From: Zygaena filipendulae
Taxonomy: Eukaryota; Arthropoda; Insecta; Lepidoptera; Zygaenidae
Length of the DNA: 64,000 nt
NCBI GenBank assembly: GCA_907165275.2
Contig: OU015678.1
Span: forward strand, 930,001-994,000
Direction: 5' to 3'
Shown here: positions 29,956-40,721 of the stretch, one piece after another
Numbering within the stretch: position 1 is the stretch's first letter
How the letters are laid out: every line of letters begins with the position of its first letter
Made by a program: the position numbers and the translations under genes
Notes under the pieces: model-generated
Told to the model about the DNA's origin: nothing
The model's database searches: none
Seen by the model: only the letters and a program-made list of their open reading frames with translations

Positions 29956-30178
29956 GTTCCGATAATTTCGCAGGCGGAATGCTGGGGCTCCACTGAAAAC
30001 CAGCGCTGTGGCTACTACGGTCGCAGCACATGCTGAGTGGAGTCCCTTTTAGCAAGGCACTGCACCATATTATTGTTATTATTAATTTTTTTTACCTTTG
30101 TATTGTAAAGTGTTTGTTGCATGGTGTGTCTGTTCTTGCTGAATAAAGTTTATCTTATCTTATCTTATCATATCTTGC
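29956..30178 (+). mobile_element. LINE 3' end with (TTATC)n tail
   Basis: CAGGCGGAATGCTGGGGCTC, ACCAGCGCTGTGG and GTTCTTGCTGAATAAAGTTT are followed by four to five TTATC units. A short 3' untranslated region ending in AATAAAG and a pentanucleotide tail is typical of several insect non-LTR retrotransposons. No ORF2 remains. Confidence 0.5.
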
Positions 30179-30324
30179 CAATGACATATTCGATTTGGCA
30201 ACAGAAGGGGGACTTAATGGCTAAAATATACTACATAAAAGCAGATACAGACATGTTTTTTACGAACGAACGACCGAACGACTCAACTCGACTCAACCAT
30301 TTAAGCAGCCATTTTACCTACCTA

Positions 30325-30500
30325 CTAGCTACTCCCCGCGGTTTCACCCTCGTTGATTTCGAAGTTCCCGCGGGAAATCCAGGATAAAAAGTATCTAAAG
30401 TCCTTGTCTGTACAGTTGAATAGGTGTATGCAAAATTTCACGATGATCGGTTCAGCCGTTAAGTTGTGAAAGTGTAACAAGCATAACAAGTCTATACTAA
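30325..30500 (-). repeat. Helitron-like element
   Basis: CTAGCTACTCCCCGCGG hairpin end, GAAGTTCCCGCGGGAAATCC, TTCACGATGATCGGTTCAGC and TTGTGAAAGTGTAACAAGC. The next copy starts at its far end in the opposite direction. Confidence 0.65.
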
Positions 30501-30687
30501 TTGGTATTATAAATGCGAAAGTGAGTTTGTTCGTTTGTCTATTTCACTTTCAAGCCTTAACAGCTCAACCGATCATCTTGAAATTTTGCATGCACGTGTC
30601 AGGGGTACAGAAAAGGACTTTTGATCCCGGAATCCCCGCGGGGTCTCCGAAGTTAACGCGGGTGAAATCGCGGGCAACAGCTGCTAG
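30501..30687 (+). repeat. Helitron-like element
   Basis: TCTATACTAATTGGTATTAT start, ATGCGAAAGTGAGTTTGTTC, GATCCCGGAATCCCCGCGGG and GGGTGAAATCGCGGGCAACA end with CTAG at 30684. Together with 30325-30500 it forms a tail-to-tail inverted pair. Confidence 0.65.
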
Positions 30688-31473
30688 TGGTTAGGTACCT
30701 ACAGTCCTACACTTTTTTCTAAGTCAGTTAAATATATTTATGAATTTGACTATAGCAAATAGATACTAGTCGATATTCAAATTGGCAACTTATAGTTTTG
30801 AACAGCACTCAAAAGAAAATTAGACTTTGAGGTCATCTAAATGTTGCTATTAGGTATTAAGAAATCTCGTGTTTTCTTGCGTACTATGTTTTACCTATAT
30901 TTTCCATATTTGGTAAAACACAGATTTAAATATGATTATCCTTGTAAATCAATGCGAAATTGAGTTTGTTTCTTAGTTTATTTGTTTGTTTGTTACGTTT
31001 TCTCATCGTAACTAACCAACCGATGTGGAATAATAAAAAAAAATATAGGTTTTAAGTAAAAAAATCGCGTTAGGCGTCTCGACACTCGATAGAAGCGAAG
31101 TGGTTCTGTCCTATATTTTTTATGTGCGTTCAGGGTAATGTTAGAAAGAAAGAAAGAAAGAAACTCCGGGTTTCCTGAGGAAAATAAACTGGCGTAATAC
31201 ATTCCTCGATAAATGGTTCACCAAACGTAGGACCCAGACACGTCATTAAAAATAATGGCGCCATGAAATAAGATCAGACAATTCGAATGTTAGCAGATAA
31301 TAATTTATTTGTGACATTCAACGATAAAAAAGCAATCCGATCTAAATTTTATACAATATATAGGTATTTGTATTTATTTTTGCGTAATAAAAGAATTGTG
31401 CAAATGGTTCACATCTTTAGGGTTCCGTAAGAGGAGTAGCACACCCGCGACGCTGCATATAATCAGCCCGGTG
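30688..31473. other. AT-rich DNA with a Helitron-like trace
   Basis: About 30945-31020 (ATCCTTGTAAATCAATGCGA, GTTTGTTACG) is a decayed TC-proximal Helitron-like end. An AGAAAGAAAGAAAGAAAG run lies at 31144-31162. No gene. Confidence 0.35.
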
Positions 31474-31630
31474 ACATGTTCCATACAAATGAACTGATTC
31501 ATGTACTCTCCCACAAGTAAACACGGTCGGCTTGTACAGTGTACAATTGTACACGTGGTGTGCGCGTGTGCGTATCGTAGGGCTGACAGCGAGCTGACAG
31601 TTGACAGACAGCTGTCAGTGACAATGTCAA
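31474..31630 (+). repeat. unclassified repeat, copy 1
   Basis: TCCATACAAATGAACTGATT, ACACGGTCGGCTTGTACA, a TGTACAATTGTACA palindrome and CAGCGAGCTGACAGT match 42406-42540 in the same orientation. I do not know the family. Confidence 0.5.
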
Positions 31631-32584
31631 ACTTTCCTCGGTCGTAACCAGTGAAAGCCGTATCGGAAACACGCGTGTCACGTTTTTCGTTATTTCAGTC
31701 ACTTTTCAGCATCTGTTTTGGACGCTGAGCAGGAAACTGACTTTCAAGAGAGCCATGTTTTAACTCGGGGAAGAATCTAACATTGTCATTGGCGTTCGCC
31801 ATCATTGAAGAAGTAGATGAACGATACTCGATCGATCTTCGATCGAATTCGATTTTCTTTCGCTTATCGACAAACAAGCTTGCCAACTACACGAAATTAG
31901 GAAAAAGATAATAATATTATGTTGAAAAAATTCAACAAATATTCCCAAAAAAAATATTCTTCACAGCGTTTTATGTGTTAAAATGTAACTAATCTTAATA
32001 CTGGTATATCGATAGAAGTAAATACTTTTGATCGATACCTACTTGATACTTAGTTTCAAAATATCGATACAAAAAACTTGTATTTACATACTAGTATCGT
32101 TTTATCCCTACCGGTAGCGCCTCTAGGCTCGCCACTACATTGAATTGAATTGATAAACTTTATTTCACGTGTCATGGCGGGCGTGTGTGGAGGTGCGGAG
32201 TCGGCGGGGGCAGGGATCGCTTCTCCACGTACTGATATATCTGATATATTTATAATATATTCATCGTGTTATCGAATAAATGAGAAATATTTATAATTAA
32301 TTGGCAAATGGCAAATGCTACATATACATAGATACCTCTGATGCCTAAACTAGGTCTAGCCTGTATTATAAACATCTGCAGTAGTAATTGTGATCTTTGC
32401 TTCGGAGCCCAGTTCGCGTGCAATCGACTCGTGCTTGGCCAGGTTAAGATTACAATTCAGTTTTCAAGGATTCGGTGATATTATAATAAGTAGATGTGAA
32501 GCTGAGAGTCGAGGTATTTAGGTTGCACACTCAGTTCCGTGTTGACGGACAAACATAATTGCGTAACAATGCGTAACACATTGA
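31631..32584. other. intergenic DNA without recognisable gene
   Basis: Contains CGATCGATCTTCGATCGAAT at 31828 and several TATCGATA words around 32005-32075. A 63-codon minus-strand frame over 31695-31886 has no domain. No gene is called. Confidence 0.3.
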
Positions 32585-32820
32585 AATATTATATACAACG
32601 TGTTAATGAATTAACTGAAAACTATAGAAAGTAGTTTGATCAGAATCAAGAAAAATAAACACAGCAGTATACATAACTAGCATATAGTTCTCCGCAATTT
32701 CACCCGCGATAGTGTAGGAGTTCCCGCGGGAATTCTGGGATAAAAATACCCTCTGTGCTATTCTGATATACAACGTGTTAATGAATTAACTGAAAACTAG
32801 AAAGTAGTTTGATCAGAATC
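32585..32820. repeat. Helitron-like fragment flanked by a 60-bp direct duplication
   Basis: ACAACGTGTTAATGAATTAA...GTAGTTTGATCAGAATCAA occurs at 32592-32649 and 32767-32821. Between them lies a minus-oriented Helitron-like end (CTAGCATATAGTTCTCCGC, GTTCCCGCGGGAATTCTGGG, about 32678-32760). Confidence 0.6.
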
Positions 32821-32821
32821 A

Positions 32822-33227
32822 ACTAGCGAATAGATCGCACTATGTTTTAATATAGGTTATATTTTTACACTTTTATTAGCCCATGTCTAATATATTTATA
32901 ACACAATATTTGACGCGTACGCCGCCCGCAACAAAAAATATAGAACCGTTAGGTGCGGGTGTAGCGCTTGGAATTTCGTAGATAGGTCACCTCCAAAGTA
33001 ATGTTGAATTACTTTTAAAGTATAATTTTTTTTTCCATAAAATATATTTTAATCATTTATTTATTTATTTATTACACAAAATTTCTCACAGCTTTACAGT
33101 TATACTAATAAACTGTGAAATTTAAAATAAGAAATACAATGATAATACTGATAAAGACTGATAAAGAATTACAATAAAATAATTTATGAGGCTAAATATT
33201 ATTGTTTATTTTTTTTAAATGGGGTGT
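32822..33227. other. AT-rich DNA, possible LINE tail
   Basis: ATTTATTTATTTATTTATTACAC at 33055-33076 is followed by AAAATTTCTCACAGCTTTAC, the look of a reversed LINE 3' end. No gene. Confidence 0.35.
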
Positions 33228-33345
33228 ATCAGGTTTTCAGTTAATTCATTAACACGTTGTATAAGTATGTTACTTTTATACGTATTATATTGATCAAACT
33301 TAGGATTTACCAGTAAATCTTGGGATTTCCCAATATCTTTCTATT
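33228..33345 (-). repeat. inverted copy of the 32.6 kb duplication word
   Basis: TTTTCAGTTAATTCATTAAC and ACGTTGTAT (33236-33263) are the reverse complement of the word duplicated at 32592 and 32767. Confidence 0.55.
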
Positions 33346-33500
33346 TTGATAGATACGAAAGTGATTTTGTTTGTTTGTTGCTTTCACGCCTTAACGATTC
33401 AACTGATGTTCATGAAATTTTGCATACAGGTAGTCAGGTACAGAGACGGATATAGGCCACTTTTTGTCACGAAATTCCCACCGGAACTCAGAAAATTTCC
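33346..33500 (+). repeat. Helitron-like element, partial
   Basis: GATACGAAAGTGATTTTGTT, CTTTCACGCCTTAACGATTC, CATGAAATTTTGCATACAGG and CACGAAATTCCCACCGGAAC; the hairpin end is lost. Confidence 0.55.
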
Positions 33501-33594
33501 TTTTCTAAATTTGCAAAACAACAATATAAATCCGCCAAATCGGTCGAGCCGTTCTCAAGTGATGGTCCATCATATATGTGGTAAATATTTTTAT

Positions 33595-33819
33595 ATCCTT
33601 ATTAATATTATAAACGCGAAACATCACTAGTTATCTGTGGTATAGATATTTGTTACTCTTTCACGCAAAAAGTACCTATTGACTGTATTTTAATGAAACT
33701 TTACCATAATAATTTTATAGCTTATACATCAGAATAGCATGGAGGGTGCTTTTTGAACCGGAATTCCCGCGGGAACTCCGTAACTATTGCGGGTGAAATT
33801 GCGGAGAACTGCATGCTAG
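33595..33819 (+). repeat. Helitron-like element
   Basis: TCCTTATTAATATTATAAAC start, TTTGTTACTCTTTCACGC, GGAATTCCCGCGGGAACTCC, GCGGGTGAAATTGCGGAGAA and a GCATGCTAG end. Its last 130 bp with its right flank (to 33850, CTGCTGTGTTTATTTCTC) is the inverted counterpart of 32645-32765. Confidence 0.65.
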
Positions 33820-34175
33820 TTATGTATACTGCTGTGTTTATTTCTCTGATCCTACCCTATTAGGGCGCAGGTTATGACGTCAGAAGCAAAAGGGCAACGT
33901 TATAATTATCGATTATGTGGTAACGCCCATTGTCTTTGAATGATCTAGTAATTAGAGGATGGTGTCATAGATAATATAAGCGGGACAAGAAACAGTGCAT
34001 TTTAGGTCGCAATTATTTCAAATGTTAGATATGACTAGACCCAATCTAAATTCAGTTAGAATGCAAATATCTGCGTCATTCATAATTATCATTTGCAAGC
34101 ATACCGTATAGAAGCTAGGCTCGCCACATGCACTATATTTTTAGTATCGTACTATATTTTAGTCAATGCTTACTA
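33820..34175. other. intergenic DNA without recognisable gene
   Basis: Only the inverted repeat flank at 33820-33850 is recognised. Confidence 0.3.
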
Positions 34176-34418
34176 ATAATAATAATAATAATCCACTTCA
34201 CAACACACAGATCTACTTGATCCCACACTAAGCTATAAGCTTGTGTCGTGGAAACCAAGCAAACGTGGTATATACTGGACATATTATTACATATATATTA
34301 TACTATAGATATATATATATATATACACACCCAGACTGGAAAATGGAACCCTGTGTTCATCACACAAAGTCCACCCGCACCGGGGATCGAACCCGGAACC
34401 TCTTGATTACTAATCCTA
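34176..34418 (-). mobile_element. SINE-2, tRNA-derived
   Basis: Read on the minus strand: a tRNA-like box B GGTTCCGGGTTCGATCCCCG near 34400-34380, a body with TGTGTGATGAACACAGGGTT, and an (ATT)n tail at 34176-34192. The box A part is lost where the next Helitron-like copy starts at 34419. Its close relative at 57155-57394 keeps both boxes. Confidence 0.75.
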
Positions 34419-34716
34419 TCCTACTTATTTATAAATGTGAAAGTGTGGATGTTTGGATGATTCTTTCAGTGTTAGATAGCCCATTTATCGAGGAAGGCTA
34501 TAGGCTATAATATATCATCACGCTACGACTAATAGGAGCGGAACTGCAATGAAAAATGTTGCTAAAAAATAAAAAAAAAAAACAAAAATTATTTATTTTA
34601 TTTATATATTTCTTTTGAGAGAGAGCTTTCATTGTGTAACGATTAGCTGTGGAATATAATATTTTAGTTAGTTTTTTCCTCAAATTAACACGGGTGAAAG
34701 CGCAGGGCACAGCTAG
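34419..34716 (+). repeat. Helitron-like element with AT-rich interruption
   Basis: TCCTACTTATTTATAAATGT start, GTGTGGATGTTTGGATG, then an AT-rich interior (34550-34650), and CACGGGTGAAAGCGCAGGGC to CACAGCTAG|T. The interior differs from all other copies. Confidence 0.6.
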
Positions 34717-34771
34717 TAATGAATAATCGTCCTGGTTCATCTATCATTTTGATATTATGCGTAAATACCCA

Positions 34772-36567
34772 TACGGACGCAGATAAGCAATAACATGTTA
34801 ACCCACAAAACAAAGTTATTGATTCAGAACGATTTATTGAGAGGCAGAGAACGTTTTTTAATTATGTGTTTACCTTATTACATTGTTTAAATGTGTAACT
34901 AAATATTGAATATAAAAATGTTGAAACAAAATGGCGCTATAATTTTGACTTATTCGTCAACTCGCACGTGTCAAACTCGTGTGTGTGCGCGAGTAAGCAC
35001 CTTCCGTTTTTATCTACTTTTTCTGTCGTTAACTCGCTCAACCGTGAAAATGTGTAGAGTCAGCTAGTTAGTTAAGAGTCATTTTTGAAAATTAATACAC
35101 ATAAGGTATATATTATTAAGGCAGGTACCCACTTTAAATTTATAATAATTTTATACGACTTGACTTTAAAATAAAACATAATACTTATCGTTTTTGAGAT
35201 AGATATTTTATGTATAATACAAATCAACATAACAATAATATTATTTACCCAATAATAAACAAAATTACAATGACTTAAGATTTTGTTTTATCCATCGATC
35301 TCTTAAAGTGAATTAAAAAAACTAAAAAATAAGCTTTTTATAGAAAACCAAACTAAAAAATAGAAAATAAATTTTAATAAATATAAATTAACAATATTTT
35401 AAATAAAAAACGTATTTTATTTAAAAAAAAGCATGGGGTGCCTGGTTTCAATTGTTATAAATATTTTATTGACAGATATGAGTAGAAGGATTATCATTTC
35501 GATAATATTTAAAAAATACCCACGCTTCTTTTGAAATAATTTTTTTTTTTATTTACTCTATTATTAGTATATATTTATTAAAATTTTTATACACCATTCT
35601 GAATTCAAATTTATTAAAATTTATTTTTTCCTTTTTAGTTTGGTTTTCTATAAAAAGCGTGTTATTAGTTTTATAAACTATTATTCAAATTTTTAGTTTG
35701 GTTTATTTTTTAATTTTCTAAACTTTCGTGCCTGGTAGTTTCCCTTATTGGTCTTGACGCAGACACTCCGAGTCTCAGGAAAACAAAAAAAAATCTCTAA
35801 TCTGATTATCCTAGTACGTATGGGTCAAACTGTTTAAAATATTTAATTTTCATCAGTCCTTAATAAGTTTGTCAAATTTCAAGTTAATCCGACGTTTTCA
35901 AGGGGGTCAAAATTATGTTCAAAGATTTCGTTACATACTAACATACATACGTCTGAAGCTAATAAAAAGCGTGTAAAAAGTAAAGACACAGTCCCATACA
36001 AAAGTTCACTTAAAAACTGTCCACAGTCGTGTTTACGTAGTTAGAGCTGTGGTTATAGTTGGTATGATCATAAATTAATGCAAATTTAACCTTATATACT
36101 CGACTTAAAGTTATATTTTTAAATTAATCTACAAAAAGCAATAAAATTTTATGACCGAGTTTCAACAGTGTAGGAGGATGTGGAATGTGGAAGATGTTAA
36201 ACTGTCTAATCTCTATAATATAATCTGAACAAATAACTACACATAACAATAATATCACAATATGTGATTGCAGCATTTCGGTTATTATCATCTAAATTAT
36301 TACCGAACCTACTTATCCGAATCAGCCAGCAGCCAGCGTGGACAATATTTTATAGTTTTTAGTTTCAAACTCTATCTTACTGTACTTTACATGTACAAGC
36401 GAGTTGACGACAAAAAAAGTAGGTGAAAACGGAAGGTGCCAACTCGCGCGCACTCACGAGTTTGATATGTGCGAGTTGACGAATAATTCATAATTTTAAA
36501 ACTTCAATTTACTCAAAATTTCTCCATTGTGGGTAAACACACTATTACTTATCTATGTCCATACCTT
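34772..36567. mobile_element. GTTAACCCACA-type MITE split by a TIR element
   Basis: Left half 34772-34946 (ACGCAGATAAGCAATAACAT, GTTAACCCACAAAACAAAG) and right half 36490-36567 (ATAATTTTAAAACTTCAATT, TGTGGGTAAACACACTATTA) are the two parts of one MITE with the 8-bp sequence ATAATTTT duplicated around the insertion. Confidence 0.75.
34947..36489. mobile_element. 1.54-kb non-autonomous DNA transposon, long TIRs, 8-bp target duplication
   Basis: Terminal inverted repeats of roughly 90 bp: left GACTTATTCGTCAACTCGCA onward with CACCTTCCGTTTTTATCTAC, right ending TGCGAGTTGACGAATAATTC. ATAATTTT stands at 34939-34946 and 36490-36497. The interior is AT-rich, holds no transposase and contains a further inverted pair (TAGTTTGGTTTTCTATAAAAAG near 35637 and its complement near 35330). 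An 8-bp duplication suggests hAT or P-like mobilisation. Confidence 0.75.
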
Positions 36568-36579
36568 CTTATTTATGAA

Positions 36580-36870
36580 TGAAAAACACTTTATTGAACA
36601 CCACAAAAAGTACAAAAAAAATATATTTAGAAACAGAAAGTATTAAGTGGCTCCAAATGGCGGCCTTATCACTATAAAGCGATCTCTTCCAGGCTACCGG
36701 GCGGAGTATGGAGATATTAGTTACAGAAAAGATAGTAGGTGGTGCAGCAATACAGCAAATTAAATCTAAAAAATTGTATTATAAGAAATATTACATGCAA
36801 TACATAGATAGACCGTAAAGTGAAGATAATGAAATAAATAAAATATACTAAATACATGATGATGTATACA
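36580..36870 (-). mobile_element. probable LINE 3' end
   Basis: ACACTTTATTGAACACCACA followed by AAAGTACAAAAAAAATATAT, then GC-richer GATCTCTTCCAGGCTACCGG: a reversed AATAAAGTGT polyadenylation-type end with the 3' untranslated part behind it. Confidence 0.35.
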
Positions 36871-37147
36871 GAAACATGAAAAGCCACATGAAATATTTAT
36901 TATCTGATACTAGACTGATTATCAGAACAAGTAGGCAAATGACGTATTTTAATGATACTCGTATCCTTGTCGGACGTTCAACAAAAGAATGTTTTTCATC
37001 GCTCAGGTCGGTATCAAAGCAACACGCAATTACTAGTTTTATTGGAATTACAAAAAGCTTCTGTAGATAAATATGTACATACAGGATGTGAGATTAAACG
37101 GTGGACGTAATAAAGGAATCCATTTGGTATTCGATTATTGTCTGAAA

Positions 37148-37580
37148 TACCAAAAAACGGCCAAGTGCGAGTCGGACTCGCGCACGAAGGTTTCCGTATC
37201 GTCTTTATATATAAAAATGAATGTTTGTATGTCTGTCCTCTATACGTTTCGAAACCACGGGTCCGATTGTGATTAAACTTTGGTGGGTGTTTCTGCCTGC
37301 GTCCGCAAAGGTTGCTGATCGCAAAACTCACGCCGGTGACTCCGCGGGGCACAGCTAGTTATCTATATATAAAAACGGCAGAAAAATCACGTTTGTTGTA
37401 TGGGAGCCTTTTTAAACATTTATTTTATTCTATTTTTAGTAGATGTTTGTTGTTATAGCGGCAACAGAAATACATCATCTGTGAAAATTTCAACTAACTA
37501 TCACGGTTCACAGACGGACGGAAGGACAGCGGAGTCTTAGTAATAGGGTCCCGTTTTACCTTTGGGCACGGAACCCTAAA
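37148..37580 (+). repeat. GTGCGAGTCGGACTCGCGCA repeat, split by a Helitron-like copy
   Basis: Left part AAAACGGCCAAGTGCGAGTC then GGACTCGCGCACGAAGG; right part from 37373 with TGTATGGGAGCC, ACTATCACGGTTCACAG, ACGGACGGAAGGACAGCGGA and GGCACGGAACCCTAAAT. This is a very common interspersed repeat in Lepidoptera; the ends show GGTTCCG / CGGAACC complementarity. The insertion at 37196-37358 divides it. Confidence 0.65.
37196..37358 (+). repeat. Helitron-like element, subfamily E (nested)
   Basis: TCGTCTTTATATATAAAAAT start, GTCCTCTATACGTTTCGAAA, CACGGGTCCGATTGTGATTA, GCCTGCGTCCGCAAAGG and a reduced hairpin GACTCCGCGGGGCACAGCTAG|T. A distinct internal sequence, but the same termini. Confidence 0.6.
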
Positions 37581-39065
37581 TAAAGTAACGTTCATTTTTA
37601 ACTTAAAAGTTAATTCATGAAAATATTGAGCGTGCAAGTTTTAAAATAGTTTACTTTAGTTTTGGTTTTGTGGCTTTAGGGCGTCGTTAGGTGGCACTGT
37701 TTTTTGGTTTTCTCTCGTGTTTATTAGTATTTTATTTTTAAGTTTAGTACATGAATTATACTTCAAATCAGCGGGTACGTCCACTGAGCAAAAAATAAAA
37801 TCACTACGTTTTAAGAGTCGGCACGTGGTTATACTCTTTGGTCGGCACATTCATACTAATCGCTGAAATCTATGAAAGAATTTTGTGCCAACCTTAACCT
37901 TACCAATGTAAGACGCGGTCAGGGGATTCGGTTAGGTATCCAAAAGTTGGTAAGGAAGTTATAGCATAGATCCAAGGTAGTTTTTACTTCAAGGCAGTGT
38001 CGCTGGGCTGGGTACGTCCCTCGCTCAACCTTACGGCTTACACCCTGTATATTATATGGGTGGGTATAATCTATAGTTTTTTTTTATTCTAAATACTACA
38101 CTGACCACTCAGAATAAAATCATAATATATTTTTCATTATCAACAAACAAAAATATCATCAAAATTTGTAGCAAGAAAAAACCAAGCGTGGGCAGACCGG
38201 AACTAAAATTCTCGGCAAAGTGGCGTCACTGTCTCCATTCCATGGCTCATACAATAGAAACAATGCCATAAAAGGCTACATGGATGTAATAAACGCAGTG
38301 TTGGGTACGTCTGCGATTTATTTTTAAACACACTTTGCGGTTTAGTCCTCCGATAAAATGGGCGGACGTCTTCGATCCTGACTAGTGACTAATTCCACTG
38401 CTGTGCTTTTAAAGCAAAAAAATAGTTATTAATTATTAAGTCAGTAATGTCTTAACCTTTTTAGAGTTACAAAACCACAGGAATTTTATTTATGCCAGTA
38501 TGGCGTCTAGCTAGTAAGTTCTAGATTGCTTATGGTTTGAGAAGCGTCTGCTGGGTTCTGACGAGAATTGGCGGGATTTTAGTAAAAATGGGCGTCAGTT
38601 TTATTTCATTGTTATACAAATTAGTTTGTCGTGATTAATATTGTGTGAATGTGGTGGATTCTGCACAATAGTGATCCATTAGTGATGATCAGTGTGCGGA
38701 AACAGTGAAATAAGATGAAATATGGCGTCCATCGGGAGGTTGTAGTGTGAAGAGTCGCTGCCAAAAGTTCCGGTAAAGCATCGAAATGCATCTCACCAAT
38801 GCATGTCGATGTAAATAACTTCAGACGAAGAAAAAAATACAACTGAATTGGCTGTATGGACTTAGATTCCTTTGCCGTCTCCAAAAGGATTAGGCATGTC
38901 ATTTTTTGTACCCCTGATAACGTAGGCGGCTTATTTCCACCGATTTACACAGAACTTTGACAAAATGAATCACTCTATTGGTGAAAACTACGTTCAGCAG
39001 TTTTTGAGTTTATCGCGAACAGACAGACAGACACAGCGAAGGATGGCAGGACTTTCCTAAGTTCG
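37581..39065. other. AT-rich DNA without recognisable gene
   Basis: A diverged Helitron-like middle (CTGATAACGTAGGCGGC to GTTTATCGCGAACAGACAGA) lies at about 38912-39030. Open frames up to 93 codons have no recognisable domain. Confidence 0.3.
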
Positions 39066-39330
39066 GTAGGTATTTATTTATTTATTTATTTATTCAGGAA
39101 AACATACAGCTATAATTATACACTTAAACAGAACAGATACACAATACATTCGCCAAAACAGTTTCACAAGTATAGTTTCACAAATACATTTAGAGAAATT
39201 ATGGAACAGTATTTAAAATTATGAATTTAGGATATACCTAATACATAATAAATAAATACAGACTGATACACTATTATAATATACACAAATACTTACTACC
39301 TACACCTAAAATATTACATACAAAGTCAAA
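39066..39330 (-). mobile_element. probable LINE 3' end with (TTTA)n tail
   Basis: GTATTTATTTATTTATTTAT then TCAGGAAAACATACAGCTA and AT-rich sequence with ACAGAACAGATACACAATAC; the layout is that of a reversed LINE 3' end as at 50715. Confidence 0.4.
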
Positions 39331-39636
39331 AATAAAACATAAGTACACTACACACTTATGTATGTTCGTAGTCATTAAGATGCTACCATAGCAATAACAA
39401 TAAAGTATTATTAACTTTGTTTATTATTAAATTTGAATAATGTCCTTGTTATTTTAAATTGTTGATCTTAATAGTTATTGTTATGACAGTTGTGGAATGG
39501 CTATATCTATAAATCAATGTGTGGTGATCCAATTTATGTTAATGTAATAACATGCAACAAATTCCATCTAATAAATAATCATAAATCGATTTTTATCAAT
39601 CCTTTCTAAACGACCCAATCATCTGAGCAATCCTCT

Positions 39637-39775
39637 CTCGGTTTCACCCGCGTTGATTTCGGAGTTCCCGCAGGAAATCCGGGAGAAAAAATACTCTACA
39701 GTGAGTTGACAATGTGTATGCAAAATTTCATGATCATCGGTTCAGCCGTTAAGGCGTGAAAGTGTAACAAGTGAA
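39637..39775 (-). repeat. Helitron-like element, truncated
   Basis: CTCGGTTTCACCCGCGTTGA, GGAGTTCCCGCAGGAAATCC, CATGATCATCGGTTCAGCCG and AAGGCGTGAAAGTGTAACAA; both termini are missing. Confidence 0.6.
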
Positions 39776-39787
39776 AGAAAATAACTA

Positions 39788-39922
39788 TTAAAATTCGAAG
39801 CAAAGCTTACCCTGACCTAAAGCAGATCCTTATAGCGTACTATTACACAATACAACCTCCTAAAAAGACATTATTACACTATTAAAATAAGATCTACTTT
39901 GTAAAACGATTCGTTTGTTATC
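39788..39922 (+). repeat. local duplication, left copy
   Basis: AAAATTCGAAGCAAAGCTTA, CCCTGACCTAAAGCAGATCC and TTACACAATACAACCTCCTA recur at 40464-40600 in direct orientation. Confidence 0.7.
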
Positions 39923-39931
39923 CTTGCTAAT

Positions 39932-40255
39932 TCCAACTAATATTATAAATGCGAAAGTAACTCTGTCTGTCTGTCTATCTATTACGCTTTCACGCCTTAA
40001 CGGCTCAACCGATCATCATGAAATTTTGCACACACATTTTCAGGGGTACAGAGAAGGACATAGGGTACTTTTTGTCCCGGAATTCACTCCGAAATTAGTG
40101 CGGAAGAAATTACATTAAATTTTGCATACGACCTACACGTGTCAAGGGTAAGTACAGAAAAAATATAGGGTAGAAAGTAGGTAGGTACTTTTATCTCAGA
40201 ATACCCGCGAGATCTCCGAAACTAACACGGGTGAAACCGCGGGGAACAGCTATAG
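39932..40255 (+). repeat. Helitron-like element with internal duplication
   Basis: TCCAACTAATATTATAAATG start, CTGTCTGTCTGTCTATCTAT, GTACTTTTTGTCCCGGAATT, then the TTTTGCATACGACCTACACG insert and a second block TATCTCAGAATACCCGCGAG before AACCGCGGGGAACAGCTA. Same architecture as 16637. Confidence 0.65.
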
Positions 40256-40261
40256 TAACTA

Positions 40262-40461
40262 CTAGCTGTTCTCCGCGGTTTTACCCACGTTAATTTTGGA
40301 GTTCCCGCGGGAATTCCGGGATAAAAACTACCCTATGGCCTTCTCTGTACCCTTGAAAATGTGTATGCAAAATTTCATGATGATCGGTTGAGCCGTTAAG
40401 GCGTGAAAGCGTAACAGACAGACAGACAGAGTTACTTTCGCATTTATAATATTAGTAGGGA
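40262..40461 (-). mobile_element. Helitron-like element (complete)
   Basis: CTAGCTGTTCTCCGCGG end, GGAGTTCCCGCGGGAATTCC, CTATGGCCTTCTCTGTACCC, ATGATGATCGGTTGAGCCGT and TTTATAATATTAGTAGGGA|T end. Paired tail to tail with the copy at 39932. Confidence 0.75.
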
Positions 40462-40463
40462 TT

Positions 40464-40605
40464 AAAATTCGAAGCAAAACTTGCCCTGACCTAAAGCAGA
40501 TCCTTATAGCGTACTATTACACAATACAACCTCCTAAAAATTTATTAGGTTATTAAAAAAAGATTTACTTTGTAAAATGGTTCGTTCGTTATTTTCATAT
40601 AAAAA
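40464..40605 (+). repeat. local duplication, right copy
   Basis: Copy of 39788-39922 with small changes (CTTGCC for CTTACC; TTTATTAGGTTATTAAAAAA in place of GACATTATTACACTATTAAA). Confidence 0.7.
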
Positions 40606-40721
40606 TTGCCCATAAACAAGTCATGTGTAATTTTTATATCTAAATCCGTCTACATACCTGCATAATTTATTCTCGTAAATCAGTAAACGTGTCGTAGTCA
40701 CATCTAAGAATTGATCCATTC

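Noticed and set aside
31140..31165. (GAAA)n as part of a gene
   Set aside because: A plain short microsatellite with no coding context.
34241..34510. 89-codon frame with TRTGDRTRNLL
   Set aside because: It is the translation of the SINE-2 tRNA-like head and the adjacent Helitron-like start, a familiar artefact.
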